Shown here piece after piece: positions 18,065-26,537 of a stretch of DNA of 64,000 nucleotides. Position 1 is the first letter of the stretch; every line of letters begins with the position of its first letter. The notes beneath the pieces were generated by a model that was not told the DNA's origin, did no database searches, and was given only the letters and a program-made list of their open reading frames with translations. The DNA comes from Nonomuraea typhae (GTDB taxonomy: Bacteria; Actinomycetota; Actinomycetes; Streptosporangiales; Streptosporangiaceae). The translations under genes were made by a program, and so were the position numbers. The stretch is taken from positions 372,001 to 436,000 of the forward strand of contig NZ_VRLV01000003.1 of the NCBI RefSeq assembly GCF_009760925.1, read 5' to 3'.

Positions 18065-18777
18065 GCCTGTCCTTCCGCGCGTATCCGCTTCAGCCAGGCC
18101 AGTGACTCCGGCGAGTGGCCGCCGACCTTGTCCTCGATGCCGTCGATGAACGTGGTGGCGCCGTGGATGGCCAGCTCGTGGTGGACCGCCTCAGGATCGC
18201 CCGCCTCGATCACCTCCAGCAGCTTCTGGTGCCGTCGCCAGTCCTCGACCAGCGACTCTCTGTCGGCTCTGGCCTGCCTGTTCATGCCCATGCACACCAG
18301 CATCTGCAGCTGGATCGAGCGGTATGCCTCCTCGACCCGCCGGTGTCCCGAGAGCCCGATCACCGAGCTGTGGAACTCGTAGCCGTGCTCGATCACGCCG
18401 ACGTGGTCGCCCGCCTGTGCGGCCTCGCCCTGCAGGGCCAGGGCGGCACGGCACCGCTCCAGGCGAGTCTGGTCGCGCACGGGGACGCCGAGGTTCACCG
18501 CCATCCGCTCCAGCTCCCTGCGGAGGGTAGAGATCTCGTAGATGTCGTGCAGCGTGAGCTGGGTGACGAAGGCGCCTCGCCTGGGCACCTGGGTGATCAG
18601 GCCCTGCTGCTCCAGCACGCGCATCGCCTCGCGCAGCGGCGGCCTGCTCACGCCGAGGTCCTGGGTGAGCTGGTTCTCCACGACTCGATCACCTGGCTTC
18701 AGCGCGCCGCTGAGCAGCATGCGCATCAGCGCCTCGGTGGCGAGACTGACCATGCTGGGGGGTGGCTCGATGCGCAT
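18061..18777 (-). CDS. GntR-family regulator, FadR/FCD subfamily
   Basis: 238-residue regulator with an N-terminal winged helix (about residues 8-72: GALKPGDRVVENQLTQDLGV, RPPLREAMRVLEQQGLI) and an all-helical FCD ligand domain (about 80-225) that in relatives binds small carboxylates through Asp/His ligands, as seen here in EFHSSVIG. ATG 18777 chosen at the domain start, with AGAGAGAA upstream. Divergent from a CaiB/BaiF CoA-transferase across a region packed with TTGTCT/AGACAA repeats, so it likely represses that operon and responds to its substrate. Confidence 0.9.
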   Translation of the reverse strand: MRIEPPPSMVSLATEALMRMLLSGALKPGDRVVENQLTQDLGVSRPPLREAMRVLEQQGLITQVPRRGAFVTQLTLHDIYEISTLRRELERMAVNLGVPVRDQTRLERCRAALALQGEAAQAGDHVGVIEHGYEFHSSVIGLSGHRRVEEAYRSIQLQMLVCMGMNRQARADRESLVEDWRRHQKLLEVIEAGDPEAVHHELAIHGATTFIDGIEDKVGGHSPESLAWLKRIRAEGQA

Positions 18778-18831
18778 CGTGTTCTCTCTGTGTCGCGTCG
18801 GGAACGTCGAGGAAAAGGTTGCAACGAACTC

Positions 18832-18868
18832 TTGTCTAGCGCACTTGTCTTCTGTAGACAATAGACAA
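18832..18868. promoter_or_regulatory. nested inverted repeats, GntR operator
   Basis: Two TTGTCT half-sites (18832-18837, 18845-18850) and two AGACAA half-sites (18856-18861, 18863-18868). The inner pair forms TTGTCT-N5-AGACAA. Placed between the divergent GntR and CaiB genes, this is the expected FadR-type operator, with a second, wider pairing outside it. Confidence 0.7.
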
Positions 18869-18920
18869 CCCGTCTGACGAAGTGCACTTTCATTCACTTT
18901 CCGGCATATAGGGGGATCCC

Positions 18921-20162
18921 ATGAGTTCGTCCCACGCCGCGCCACTGATCGGGGTCCGCGTGATCGAGGTGGGGGCGTTCATCGCCGCTCCCTTCGCGAC
19001 CATGCAGCTCGCGGACCTCGGCGCCACCGTCGTCAAGGTCGAGAATCCCCGGGGCGGCGACCAGGTCCGCGCCATCGGCCCGTTCGTGGCCGGGCAAAGC
19101 TCGGCGTTCGCCAGGCTCAACCGCAACAAGCGCTCCATCGCCCTGGACCTCAAGAGTGAGGCCGGCGTGGCCGCGCTGCTCCGCCTGGCGGAGAAGGCCG
19201 ACGTGCTCGTGGAGAACCTCAGGCCAGGCGCGATGCGCAGGCTCGGCCTCGGCTACGAGGAGCTGCGTCTGATCAATCCGCGCCTGGTCTACGTCTCGGC
19301 CTCAGGCTGGGGCCAGGACGGGCCGCTGGCCGACCTTCCGGGCCTCGACATCATGGCGCAGGCGCGTGGCGGCCTGATGAGCGTGACAGGCCCTCCAGAC
19401 GGCGACCCCGTCAAGGTGGGCGTGCCGATCGCCGACCTGGTATGCGGTCTGTACTGCGCGCTCGGCGCCGTCGCCGCCCTCCGCGGCCGCGACCTGACGG
19501 GCGAGGGGCAGCACGTGGACGTCTCACTGCTGGAGTCGGCCGTCTCGTTCGCCGTGTGGGAGGCAGGCAAGTACTTCGCCACCGGCGAGGTCGGCAGACC
19601 GCTCGGCTCCGCCCACCAGAGCACGGCGCCCTACCAGGCGATCCGCACCGCGGACGGCTGGTGCACGGTCGGCGCGGTGACCCCGAAGACCTGGACCGGC
19701 TTCTGCACCGCCCTCGGCCTGACGCACCTGCTCGGCGAGGCCGGATACGACGACGCACACGACCGGCACGGCCTGCGCCACGAGCTCGTGCCCGCCATCG
19801 AGCAGGTGACCACGACCAGGACCACCGCCGAGGTCGTGGCCGCGCTGGACGGGTACGGCGTGCCGTGCGCCCCGATCTCCACCTACGACCAGGTGTTCAA
19901 CGACGAGCACCTCGCACACCGCAACTACTTCTGGGACGCCGACCATCCCGTCATGGGCGCCGTTCGCCAGCTCGGCTCGGCGATGCGGTTCTCGGCCACG
20001 CCTACCCGTCGTGAGTCGGCGGGCCCGCTGCTCGGCGCGGACACCGTCGAGGTGCTGCGCGAATGCGGGCTTTCCGGCAGCGAGATCGAGCGGCTGCTCG
20101 ACGACGGCGTCGCGGCCCGACCCCCCACCGCACCAATGGAGACCTCATGGGAGACCAGCTGA
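18921..20162 (+). CDS. CaiB/BaiF (class III) CoA-transferase
   Basis: 413-residue family III CoA-transferase that moves CoA between carboxylates through an Asp-bound anhydride. Hallmarks: VRVIEVGAFIAAPFATMQLA, LADLGATVVKVENPRGGDQV, LDLKSEAGVAALLRLAEKAD, VENLRPGAMRRLGLGYE, and the catalytic Asp in PGLDIMAQARGG near residue 143. GGGGGA lies 5 bases before the ATG. First gene of a plus-strand run with a transporter stub, an enoyl-CoA hydratase and a deleted second CoA-transferase. Substrate may be a dicarboxylate such as itaconate, succinate or a methylated analogue (inference). Confidence 0.92.
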   Translation: MSSSHAAPLIGVRVIEVGAFIAAPFATMQLADLGATVVKVENPRGGDQVRAIGPFVAGQSSAFARLNRNKRSIALDLKSEAGVAALLRLAEKADVLVENLRPGAMRRLGLGYEELRLINPRLVYVSASGWGQDGPLADLPGLDIMAQARGGLMSVTGPPDGDPVKVGVPIADLVCGLYCALGAVAALRGRDLTGEGQHVDVSLLESAVSFAVWEAGKYFATGEVGRPLGSAHQSTAPYQAIRTADGWCTVGAVTPKTWTGFCTALGLTHLLGEAGYDDAHDRHGLRHELVPAIEQVTTTRTTAEVVAALDGYGVPCAPISTYDQVFNDEHLAHRNYFWDADHPVMGAVRQLGSAMRFSATPTRRESAGPLLGADTVEVLRECGLSGSEIERLLDDGVAARPPTAPMETSWETS

Positions 20163-20302
20163 TCACCGGTGTGAGCGGCAGCCTCACCTGGACCGTCCTC
20201 TTCACCAGGCCGATCGCCCTGCTGGTGCCGGCGCCGGCGGCGCTACTGCTGGCAGGGCCAACGCTCATCAAACCGTTCAAGAAGGAAAGGATCACCGTAT
20301 GA
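20147..20302 (+). pseudogene. C-terminal stub of a tripartite tricarboxylate transporter TctA subunit
   Basis: A 51-codon frame starting inside the end of the CoA-transferase gene and ending in an ATGA overlap with the hydratase. After MGDQLI it continues SGSLTWTVLFTRPIALLVPA and a final hydrophobic segment with a basic tail, which fits the last helix of TctA-type permeases (~500 residues). About 450 residues are missing, but start and stop remain in frame, as if an internal in-frame deletion fused both ends. Confidence 0.5.
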
Positions 20303-21069
20303 CCGAGCTCCTCGTTTCGGTGGACGGACCGGTGCTACGCGTGGTGTTCAACCGGCCCGACCGGCACAACGCGCTGACGTGGGCGATGTGGGACGGCCTC
20401 CACGAGGCGTGCGAGCGCGCCGACTCCGACCCCGGCATCAAGCTGATGACGCTGTCCGGCGCGGGCGGCAGGGCGTTCGTCGCGGGTACCGACATCTCCC
20501 AGTTCACCGCGTTCGCCGGTGGGCAGGACGGCATCGCCTACGAGCGGAAGGTCCAGCGGATCGTCGACAGGCTCGAACAGGTCCGCGTTCCCACCCTAGC
20601 CGTGGTGCGGGGCTACTGCGTCGGCGGCGGCCTGGTCGTGGCCGCCGCCTGCGACCTGCGCATCGCGACGCCTGACGCCCGCTTCGGCGCGCCCATCGCC
20701 AAGACGCTGGGCAACTGCCTGTCCATGAACACCCATTCGCTGCTGGTCCACCATCTGGGCCCGGCCCGCACCCTCGACATGCTGCTGCGCGCTCGCATGT
20801 TCTCGGGAGAAGAAGCGTCCGCCGCCGGTTTCGTGGCCGAGCTCTGCTCACCCGACGATCTGGACGTACGGCAGGCCGAGGTCGAGCGGCGCCTGCTCGC
20901 CCACGCCCCGCTGTCGATGTGGGCGGCGAAGGAGGCGGTACGCCGGTTGCGGGTGGCCGGGCTGCCCGGAGGAGACGACATCGTGGCCGCGGTCTTCGGC
21001 AGCGACGACTTCCGCGCCGCCGTACCGGCCTTCCTGGCCAAGGAGAAGGTGGCATGGCAGGGCCGCTAG
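20299..21069 (+). CDS. enoyl-CoA hydratase/isomerase family protein
   Basis: 256-residue crotonase-fold enzyme. FNRPDRHNALTWAMWDGL at the N-terminus, oxyanion loop GRAFVAGTDISQF, the second oxyanion segment GYCVGGGLVVAAACDLRIAT, and ARFGAPIAKTLGNCL where hydratases place active-site residues. The typical catalytic Glu pair is not obvious (Ala-Pro-Ile-Ala-Lys region), so dehydratase, hydrolase or isomerase activity on an acyl-CoA is possible. GGAAAGG precedes the ATG by 7 bases. It overlaps the second CoA-transferase gene by 16 bases. Confidence 0.88.
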   Translation: MTELLVSVDGPVLRVVFNRPDRHNALTWAMWDGLHEACERADSDPGIKLMTLSGAGGRAFVAGTDISQFTAFAGGQDGIAYERKVQRIVDRLEQVRVPTLAVVRGYCVGGGLVVAAACDLRIATPDARFGAPIAKTLGNCLSMNTHSLLVHHLGPARTLDMLLRARMFSGEEASAAGFVAELCSPDDLDVRQAEVERRLLAHAPLSMWAAKEAVRRLRVAGLPGGDDIVAAVFGSDDFRAAVPAFLAKEKVAWQGR

Positions 21070-21677
21070 CAGGCACGCTGGTGCTGGATCTGTCGCGGGC
21101 GCTCGCGGGACAGCACGCGGCCATGATGCTTGGCGACATGGGCGCGCGGGTGATCAAGGTGGAGTCGCCCGAAGGCCGCGCGATGCTCGAGCGGCTCGTC
21201 GGCCGGGCCGACGTGCTGATCGAGAACTTCAGGCCGGGTGTGCTCGACCGGCTCGGCTTTCCCGTGATCAGGGAGCATTGGCGACGGTTCGCCGTGCTGG
21301 TCGGCGTCGACCCCGCGGAGTTCCCCGACAACACCGACCGGGTCGCCAGGCATCCGGCGCTGGTCGAGCGGCTCGAAACAGTCCTGAAGACCAGGCCCAG
21401 GCGGCACTGGCTGAACCTGCTGGCCGCCGACGGCGTCCCCGCCGGCGCGATCAGGACGATCGAGGAGGTCTACACCTGGGAGCAGACCGAGTCCCAGGGC
21501 CTGGTGATCGAGGTCGATCACCCAGCCACGGGCCCCGTGCGACTGCCAGGACCCCCGCTGCGCGTGGGACGAGCCGACGGAACCTCGCTCGATCGAACGC
21601 GGCACCTCCCCCCGCCCCTGCTCGGCGAGCACGACGAGACGATACGCACGGAACTCCATGACGGTCTACTCGCGTGA
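21054..21677 (+). pseudogene. CaiB/BaiF CoA-transferase with two in-frame internal deletions
   Basis: 207 codons, about half the normal ~400. The start (GTLVLDLSRALAGQHAAMML) and end (GVPAGAIRTIEEVYTWEQTE) are well conserved. The middle jumps: KVESPEG runs directly into RAMLERLVGRADVLIENFRP, skipping about 45 residues, and LDRLGF runs into REHWRRFAVLVGVDP, skipping about 150 residues including the catalytic Asp. No stop or frameshift is present, but the protein should be inactive. Start ATG 21054 overlaps the hydratase gene. Confidence 0.75.
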
Positions 21678-22450
21678 CGCCCGCGCCGGCGACCGGCTCG
21701 AGGCGGTCGCGGAGGAGACAGCGGACGAGCACGTGGCCGGACTCTGCGCGGCGGCATCACTCGACCTCGGCCGCGCGCAACGAGCCGACCTGCCAGACCG
21801 TTCTCCGCGAGATCGTTTCCGCCGATCGCGTCATGAATGACGGGTTGGCTCATCTGGCTGGGTATGAGTGGTCGTCCGGATCCGAGACCGGGAGAAACCG
21901 TGGTCGCGATGTGATGTCGCGTGTTGTGAGTGACTGCGTTGAAGGAGGCTCGACGCCGAGGACGTGGTCCGGGCCAGTGCTCGCGACCTGTCCCTACGCC
22001 TGACATGCGTGGCCGGGTCCTGCCCGGTCGGGTGTGGAGTTCGGGGAAGCCCAAGGGTGCCTGTTCCGTATAGGTGGCCGCCGCGATCTGGACCAGCACG
22101 AGCGCACGGGCCAGTGCCGCCGCTGTCTCGTCGGTGGCGCGGCCGTGTACTCGGCCTGCAGCCCGATGTACTCGCCGGCCCGCTTGTGGTGGCGGCGGAC
22201 CTGCTCTTCCAGGTAGGCCCGGTACTCGTCATTGTCATCGGGGTGGTGATGGCGTGGCGGCTCGTGATCGATCCCGTCATCCTCACGCTGCCGTGGAAAT
22301 CCGGACCGAAAGAGCTGCGGCTCGGCCAGCTGCTCGCGACCGGCCTGGTCGAGCGCCCGGGCCGCGCTGGCCGGAGCCGGACATCGGCCAGCCCTTGATT
22401 CCCTCTTGCCCGGTGGGAGGGTGGAGATCACCTGATGAAGGAGGACGGCG
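21678..22450. other. gap with a frameshifted minus-strand remnant
   Basis: No intact gene. On the minus strand, about 22320 to 21990, a coding-like stretch reads NDEYRAYLEEQVRRHHKRAG, then EYIGLQAEYTA, and continues one frame over as ATDETAAALARALVLVQIAA and ATYTEQAPLGFPELHTRPGR. It resembles small proteins carried on actinobacterial integrative elements, but I cannot name a family. It lacks a clear start and is split by a frameshift near 22140. Nothing else seen. Confidence 0.35.
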
Positions 22451-23098
22451 ATGTCCCACACTCACGCTCAAAGCCCTGACGCGAGAACCCAGGCGATCGT
22501 GCGGGAACTGGCCACGATCCACGAGCACGCCGGGCGGGACCATCGTGTGGGGGAACCCGGCCTGTTCTCCCGCATCATGGTGATCGTCGACGGTAACGTC
22601 CCTTCCGAGGGCGACTCCGCAAGCTGCTACTTGACCCCGGTCAAGGCACCCAGGTCAGGCGAGGGCTACTACACCCTCACGGCGAACAACGGCGCTGTAC
22701 GTCCCGCAGAGATCAGCGTGGACGAGGCCAAGCTGTCGCAGCAGGACAGCGAGGTCGCCACTCTGCTCGACGCCTACGACTGGATCACTGAGCAAGGACT
22801 GAAGGTAGCCACCCAGAGCCTCCAGGTCATCCTGATCAGCAACATCGGGCCATGCACGGGCTGCAAGGCCCGCCTCCAGATTTTCTACAGCGACCTCCTC
22901 TCTGCGGCCGCTGAGGCTCGCAGTACGGTCGCCATCACCGTCGAGAGCATCTACAACACCCCCGAAGCCTCCCGGGACAGCACACGAGGCAACGCCATCC
23001 CCACCACGTACGGCTATCCGAGTGCGGCGCGGACGCCGTACAACATCTCGGGCAACCAGGGAGCGTACTGGCTCCACACGCTGCCTCGGCCCCAGTGA
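22451..23098 (+). CDS. predicted deaminase-fold protein, [D]xE...PCxxC
   Basis: 215-residue soluble protein preceded by AAGGAGG 7 bases before the ATG. Residues 99-101 (DSE, followed by VATLLDAYDWI) and 134-138 (PCTGC) have the order and roughly 34-residue spacing of the zinc-binding motifs of the cytidine-deaminase-like superfamily, in which H, C or D can occupy the first position. A predicted strand (LQVILISNIG) leads into PCTGC, as in that fold. The first 50 residues and the YGYP/NISGNQGAYWLHT tail are unrecognised. No partner immunity gene is evident. Function inferred from motifs only. Confidence 0.5.
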   Translation: MSHTHAQSPDARTQAIVRELATIHEHAGRDHRVGEPGLFSRIMVIVDGNVPSEGDSASCYLTPVKAPRSGEGYYTLTANNGAVRPAEISVDEAKLSQQDSEVATLLDAYDWITEQGLKVATQSLQVILISNIGPCTGCKARLQIFYSDLLSAAAEARSTVAITVESIYNTPEASRDSTRGNAIPTTYGYPSAARTPYNISGNQGAYWLHTLPRPQ

Positions 23099-23349
23099 CG
23101 GTCCCCGATATCGGGGCGCAGGGGGAGGGGTTGGTGACGACGGCCTGGCCGTCGCGGATCAGCGACCAGATCTACTGCACGCCCGCCCGCTTGCTGCATC
23201 CGCTCCTGGCGGCAATGCCGCCGCCTGGCCGCCGGACAGCGTCGAGGTGTCCTTGCCCGGCTCCATGCTCATAGCGGTGCTCGCCGTGGCGAGTGCGGGA
23301 TCGGCAGAGCGCTTCGTCGGTGCGGTTCAGCGCGCGCCCCGCTTTCGAG

Positions 23350-23991
23350 TCACGCTCGTGGTGTCCGGCTCAGAAGTTCGCGGACCAGTGCCTGCCCCCA
23401 CCACTGCTGAATGCGGTCGGGGCTCCAGCCGCGTTCGGTGGTGAGAGTGGTGTAGACGTCGATGTTGCAGATGGCCGCGTAGACGTCGACGGCAGACTGC
23501 AGGTCCAGGCCGGTTCGAAGGGTGCCGGGCGGCCAGGAGGAGAAGACCTGAATCCGGGTTTCGTCCCCCCGTTTACGGCCGTCGCTGTAAACGGTGGCGA
23601 GTTCGGGTTCGCTGCGGCCCGCTTCGCGGATCAGCAGGATGACGTCGCCCGCGCGCTCGAACAGCCGCCGGTCGTAGGCGGCCATCGCCGTGAGCTGGCG
23701 CGCGGGGTCGGCCGCTGCGGCCTCCAACTCCGCGAGCATCCGCGGCGCGTCGGCGGACAGGTCCGCCGAATCAGCCACGGCCCGGGTCAGCCCGGTCTTG
23801 TTCCCGTACGTCGCATACACCGTGGGCACGGAAACTCCCGCCTCGCGCGCCACCTCGCGCACGGTTGTGTCCGCCCAGCCCCGTGAGTCGAAGAGCCGGC
23901 GGGCGGCGCGGGCGATCTCGGCCCGGGTCTCCAGCGCCTGCGTCGTGCGACGCAGCGAGTCGTAGCGACGTCGGCCCTGCTCTGCGTCCAT
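23350..23991 (-). CDS. TetR-family transcriptional regulator
   Basis: 213-residue regulator. The helix-turn-helix is at about residues 20-65 (RAEIARAARRLFDSRGWADT, GVSVPTVYATYGNKTGL), and the rest is an all-helical ligand domain. AAGG lies just before the ATG. It diverges from a six-helix membrane protein with only 40 bases between start codons, so its promoter and that of the neighbour overlap and mutual control is likely. Confidence 0.9.
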   Translation of the reverse strand: MDAEQGRRRYDSLRRTTQALETRAEIARAARRLFDSRGWADTTVREVAREAGVSVPTVYATYGNKTGLTRAVADSADLSADAPRMLAELEAAAADPARQLTAMAAYDRRLFERAGDVILLIREAGRSEPELATVYSDGRKRGDETRIQVFSSWPPGTLRTGLDLQSAVDVYAAICNIDVYTTLTTERGWSPDRIQQWWGQALVRELLSRTPRA

Positions 23992-24019
23992 GCCTTGCCC
24001 TCTCTGAGTTTACGCGACT

Positions 24020-24031
24020 TATAATGAATAT
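24020..24031 (+). promoter_or_regulatory. -10 element giving a leaderless transcript
   Basis: TATAAT at 24020-24025 lies 6 bases before ATG 24032, where transcription would be expected to begin. No ribosome binding site precedes that ATG. A weak TTGCCC is at 23995-24000 with a long 19-base spacer. Confidence 0.5.
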
Positions 24032-24760
24032 ATGATAGGTAAATCCAAGTCGGCCACCATGGGCTTCACCCGGATCGGCGGCATCGCCGCCATCGGCTTC
24101 GCCACCCTGATCGTCCTCGCCAACGTGATCATGATGCCCGCCGGCCTGCCACTCACCGGCGCCGAGATCGGCGAGGTCACCGCGTTCTTCGCCACCGAGG
24201 ACCTCACCATCGGCATCGGATCCGCGCTCACCCCCGCCGCGTGGATCCTGGCCACCTTGTTCGGCGCCGGCGCGCTCACCGCGTTGTGGCGCTCCGAGCG
24301 GGACCGCCGCGAAGCGTGGTCACTGCTCGGACTCGCCGGCCTGGCCCTTCAAAACGCCACCTTCGCCGGAGTCGTCGCAACCCGCCTCGCCCTCACCGCG
24401 ACGGCCCCGCACGACCGCTCCGCGACCATGGGCCTGTGGGCGTTGCACGATGCGGTGTTCACCCTCAACGGAACCTTCCTTGCCCTCGCCCTCCTCGGCC
24501 TGTCCCTCGGCGGCCTGCGCACCGGGCTGATCCGGCCATGGCACGCCACCGTGGGACTGCTGGCCGCTGCGCTGCAGTTCAGTTCGGCCACCCTCGCCCA
24601 CTGGGTCATCGACGACGGCGGGGCCCTCAGCCTCCTCGGCCTCCTGGGCTGGCTGATGTGGGTCGCCTGGATCGTCGCCTACGGCATCGTTCTGATCCGG
24701 CAAAGCCCTGACACCCCGGCCCGGACGTTCACCGGCAACCGGGCGATCGCCCCCGCCTGA
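24032..24760 (+). CDS. six-helix integral membrane protein, regulated by TetR neighbour
   Basis: 242 residues with six predicted membrane segments (about 13-37, 57-82, 92-117, 130-159, 170-193, 200-222) and short loops, resembling DUF4386-type actinobacterial membrane proteins. No catalytic motif seen. ATG 24032 fits a leaderless start; ATG 24059 is an alternative without a ribosome site either. The pairing with a TetR regulator suggests a stress or ligand response, but no function can be read. Confidence 0.75.
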   Translation: MIGKSKSATMGFTRIGGIAAIGFATLIVLANVIMMPAGLPLTGAEIGEVTAFFATEDLTIGIGSALTPAAWILATLFGAGALTALWRSERDRREAWSLLGLAGLALQNATFAGVVATRLALTATAPHDRSATMGLWALHDAVFTLNGTFLALALLGLSLGGLRTGLIRPWHATVGLLAAALQFSSATLAHWVIDDGGALSLLGLLGWLMWVAWIVAYGIVLIRQSPDTPARTFTGNRAIAPA

Positions 24761-25454
24761 CTCGACGAGCGACATCTGGGCACGTCATCGGCCCGCCCAT
24801 GACATGCGATCGTCGGCGAGGACGTCAGCCAGATGCCAGGCCGCCGGGTCTTCGCCTGGCACAGGAGAAGACCCGGGTACGCAGGGAGTACGTACGTCCT
24901 TGTGCATCTGCTGTGCTTGGGCAGCGAATCTTGCGAAACGGCCCTTCCCGGGAAATGCCTCGGCTATCCGGAACTTTCCGGGGCCACCCGACGCGCGGGC
25001 GCGCGAAGAACCCGCCACCACGCAGGCCGGCCTCGGGGCCCGGCGATTCACCGCTCACCACGGACCAGACGGCGGCCACCTGCTCGCAGCCGATCGGGTA
25101 GGCGCCGCGCCTGGCTTCGTCCTGATGACGGGCGGAGCCGGCACGGTCGTAGATCGCGGCACGCGGTCCTAGATCAAGCAATCACATGGTCACGATTACC
25201 TCCATCGCCCAGGCGTGTGCTTAACTCAGGATGCCGCTGTGGTTTGTGTCCCCCGGGCCGCAAATTACCGCCTTCACGGAATACCGTTCGGCTGGAGCCG
25301 TGTTGTGCCTCTCGCCGAGGAGGCGACCGCCACAGCGGCCTTGACGTACCAAGAGGCGCCCCACGCAATGACGCGGGGCGCCTCTTCACGTTGCCCGATC
25401 CAGGGCATGCTCCCCATCGAAGGTACGGACACGACGACCTCCCGGAGCGGCCTC
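24761..25454. other. 694-base gap before the LLM oxidoreductase
   Basis: No supportable gene. Minus-strand frames at 24785-25181 contain short coding-like pieces (YDRAGSARHQDEARRGAYPI, GEDPAAWHLADVLADD) in two different frames, probably worn remnants of an unknown gene. A strong hairpin lies at 25351-25386. Confidence 0.4.
25351..25386. terminator. 12-bp perfect hairpin, terminator or attenuator
   Basis: AAGAGGCGCCCC (25351-25362), 12-base loop, GGGGCGCCTCTT (25375-25386). Neither side has a T-run, as is common for actinomycete terminators. It sits 68 bases upstream of the oxidoreductase start, so it may insulate that gene or act in its leader. Confidence 0.6.
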
Positions 25455-26459
25455 ATGCGCAAAGGCATCGTGATCATGGCACAACCCGGTGCGGAGGAGC
25501 TTGCCGTACTGGCCGAGGATCTGGGGTTCAGCAGCTTCTGGGTCTACGACACGCCGGTCCTGCACGCCGATCCGTTCGTCACGCTAGCCCTGTGCGCCAA
25601 GGTCACCAGCCGCGTCAGGCTAGGCATCGGCGTGACGTCCCCGGCGCTGCGGTCGGTCCCGGCCGCGGCCGCGGCGTTCGCCAGCCTGAACGCGCTGGCG
25701 CCGGGGCGGGTCATCTGCGGCGTCGGCACCGGGAACACCGCCCGCCGGGCCCTCGGGCTGCTGCCGGGGACGACGGCCGAGCTCGAGAGCTTCACCGCCG
25801 CGCTCCAGGGCCTGTGCGCCGGGCACACCGTCGAGCATCAGAGCCGCGCCGTCCGGCTGCTGCACCCGGGCGGCGCGGTGAACACCGCCGATCCGGTCGA
25901 GTTCGCGGTGGCCGCGCTCGGTCCGAAGGCGGCTGCGGTCGCGGGGCGTCGCGGCGCCGGCCTCATTTCCATAGGGCTGCCCGATCCTGCCGCCTGGCAC
26001 GCCCTTCATCGAGTCTCGGGTGACGGCGACTCCTATCTCATGGTCCCCTTGCACGTGCTGGAGGAGGACGAGGATCCGTACGGCGCGGCCGCCCGGGACG
26101 CGACGGGCCATCTCGCCCTGTCGTTCCTGACCTTCGCCGCCGACACGCCCGCGTTCGCCGCGGGGCTCTCCCCCGAGCAGCGCCAGGCCGTCCAGACCCT
26201 TCTCGTACGGCGGGCCACCACGTCCGACACCCCGGACCGGCACCTCGCCCTGTACCCCGGCTACCTCGCCCGCATCGCGCCCGCGGACAGGGACCTCGTC
26301 CTGCCCTCGCTGATCGACGCCCTGGCCCTGGTCGGCACCCACGACGATCTGGTCGCCCGGATCGCCGCCCTGGAGGAGGCGGGGGTCGACGAGGTCGTCA
26401 TCCAGCCGGTGGTGGATCCGCCGGCGGAGATGGCCAGGTTCGCGAAGCTGATTGCCTGA
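25455..26459 (+). CDS. LLM-class (F420-dependent-type) oxidoreductase
   Basis: 334-residue TIM-barrel flavin/F420 oxidoreductase. Typical segments: LAVLAEDLGFSSFWVYDTPV, VRLGIGVTSPALRSVPAAAA, and RVICGVGTGNTARRALGL; the C-terminal LVGTHDDLVARIAALEEAGV matches the last helices of the family. The frame is open from 25215 but family start favours ATG 25455; no clear ribosome site there. Stand-alone position; substrate unknown. Confidence 0.85.
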   Translation: MRKGIVIMAQPGAEELAVLAEDLGFSSFWVYDTPVLHADPFVTLALCAKVTSRVRLGIGVTSPALRSVPAAAAAFASLNALAPGRVICGVGTGNTARRALGLLPGTTAELESFTAALQGLCAGHTVEHQSRAVRLLHPGGAVNTADPVEFAVAALGPKAAAVAGRRGAGLISIGLPDPAAWHALHRVSGDGDSYLMVPLHVLEEDEDPYGAAARDATGHLALSFLTFAADTPAFAAGLSPEQRQAVQTLLVRRATTSDTPDRHLALYPGYLARIAPADRDLVLPSLIDALALVGTHDDLVARIAALEEAGVDEVVIQPVVDPPAEMARFAKLIA

Positions 26460-26537
26460 GTCTCCTCTGCGTCCGCGTCGCTGCTGTTAACGTCGGAAGT
26501 GTTCGGGGATGGCGAGGCACGAGTCCGAGGAGTCGCC

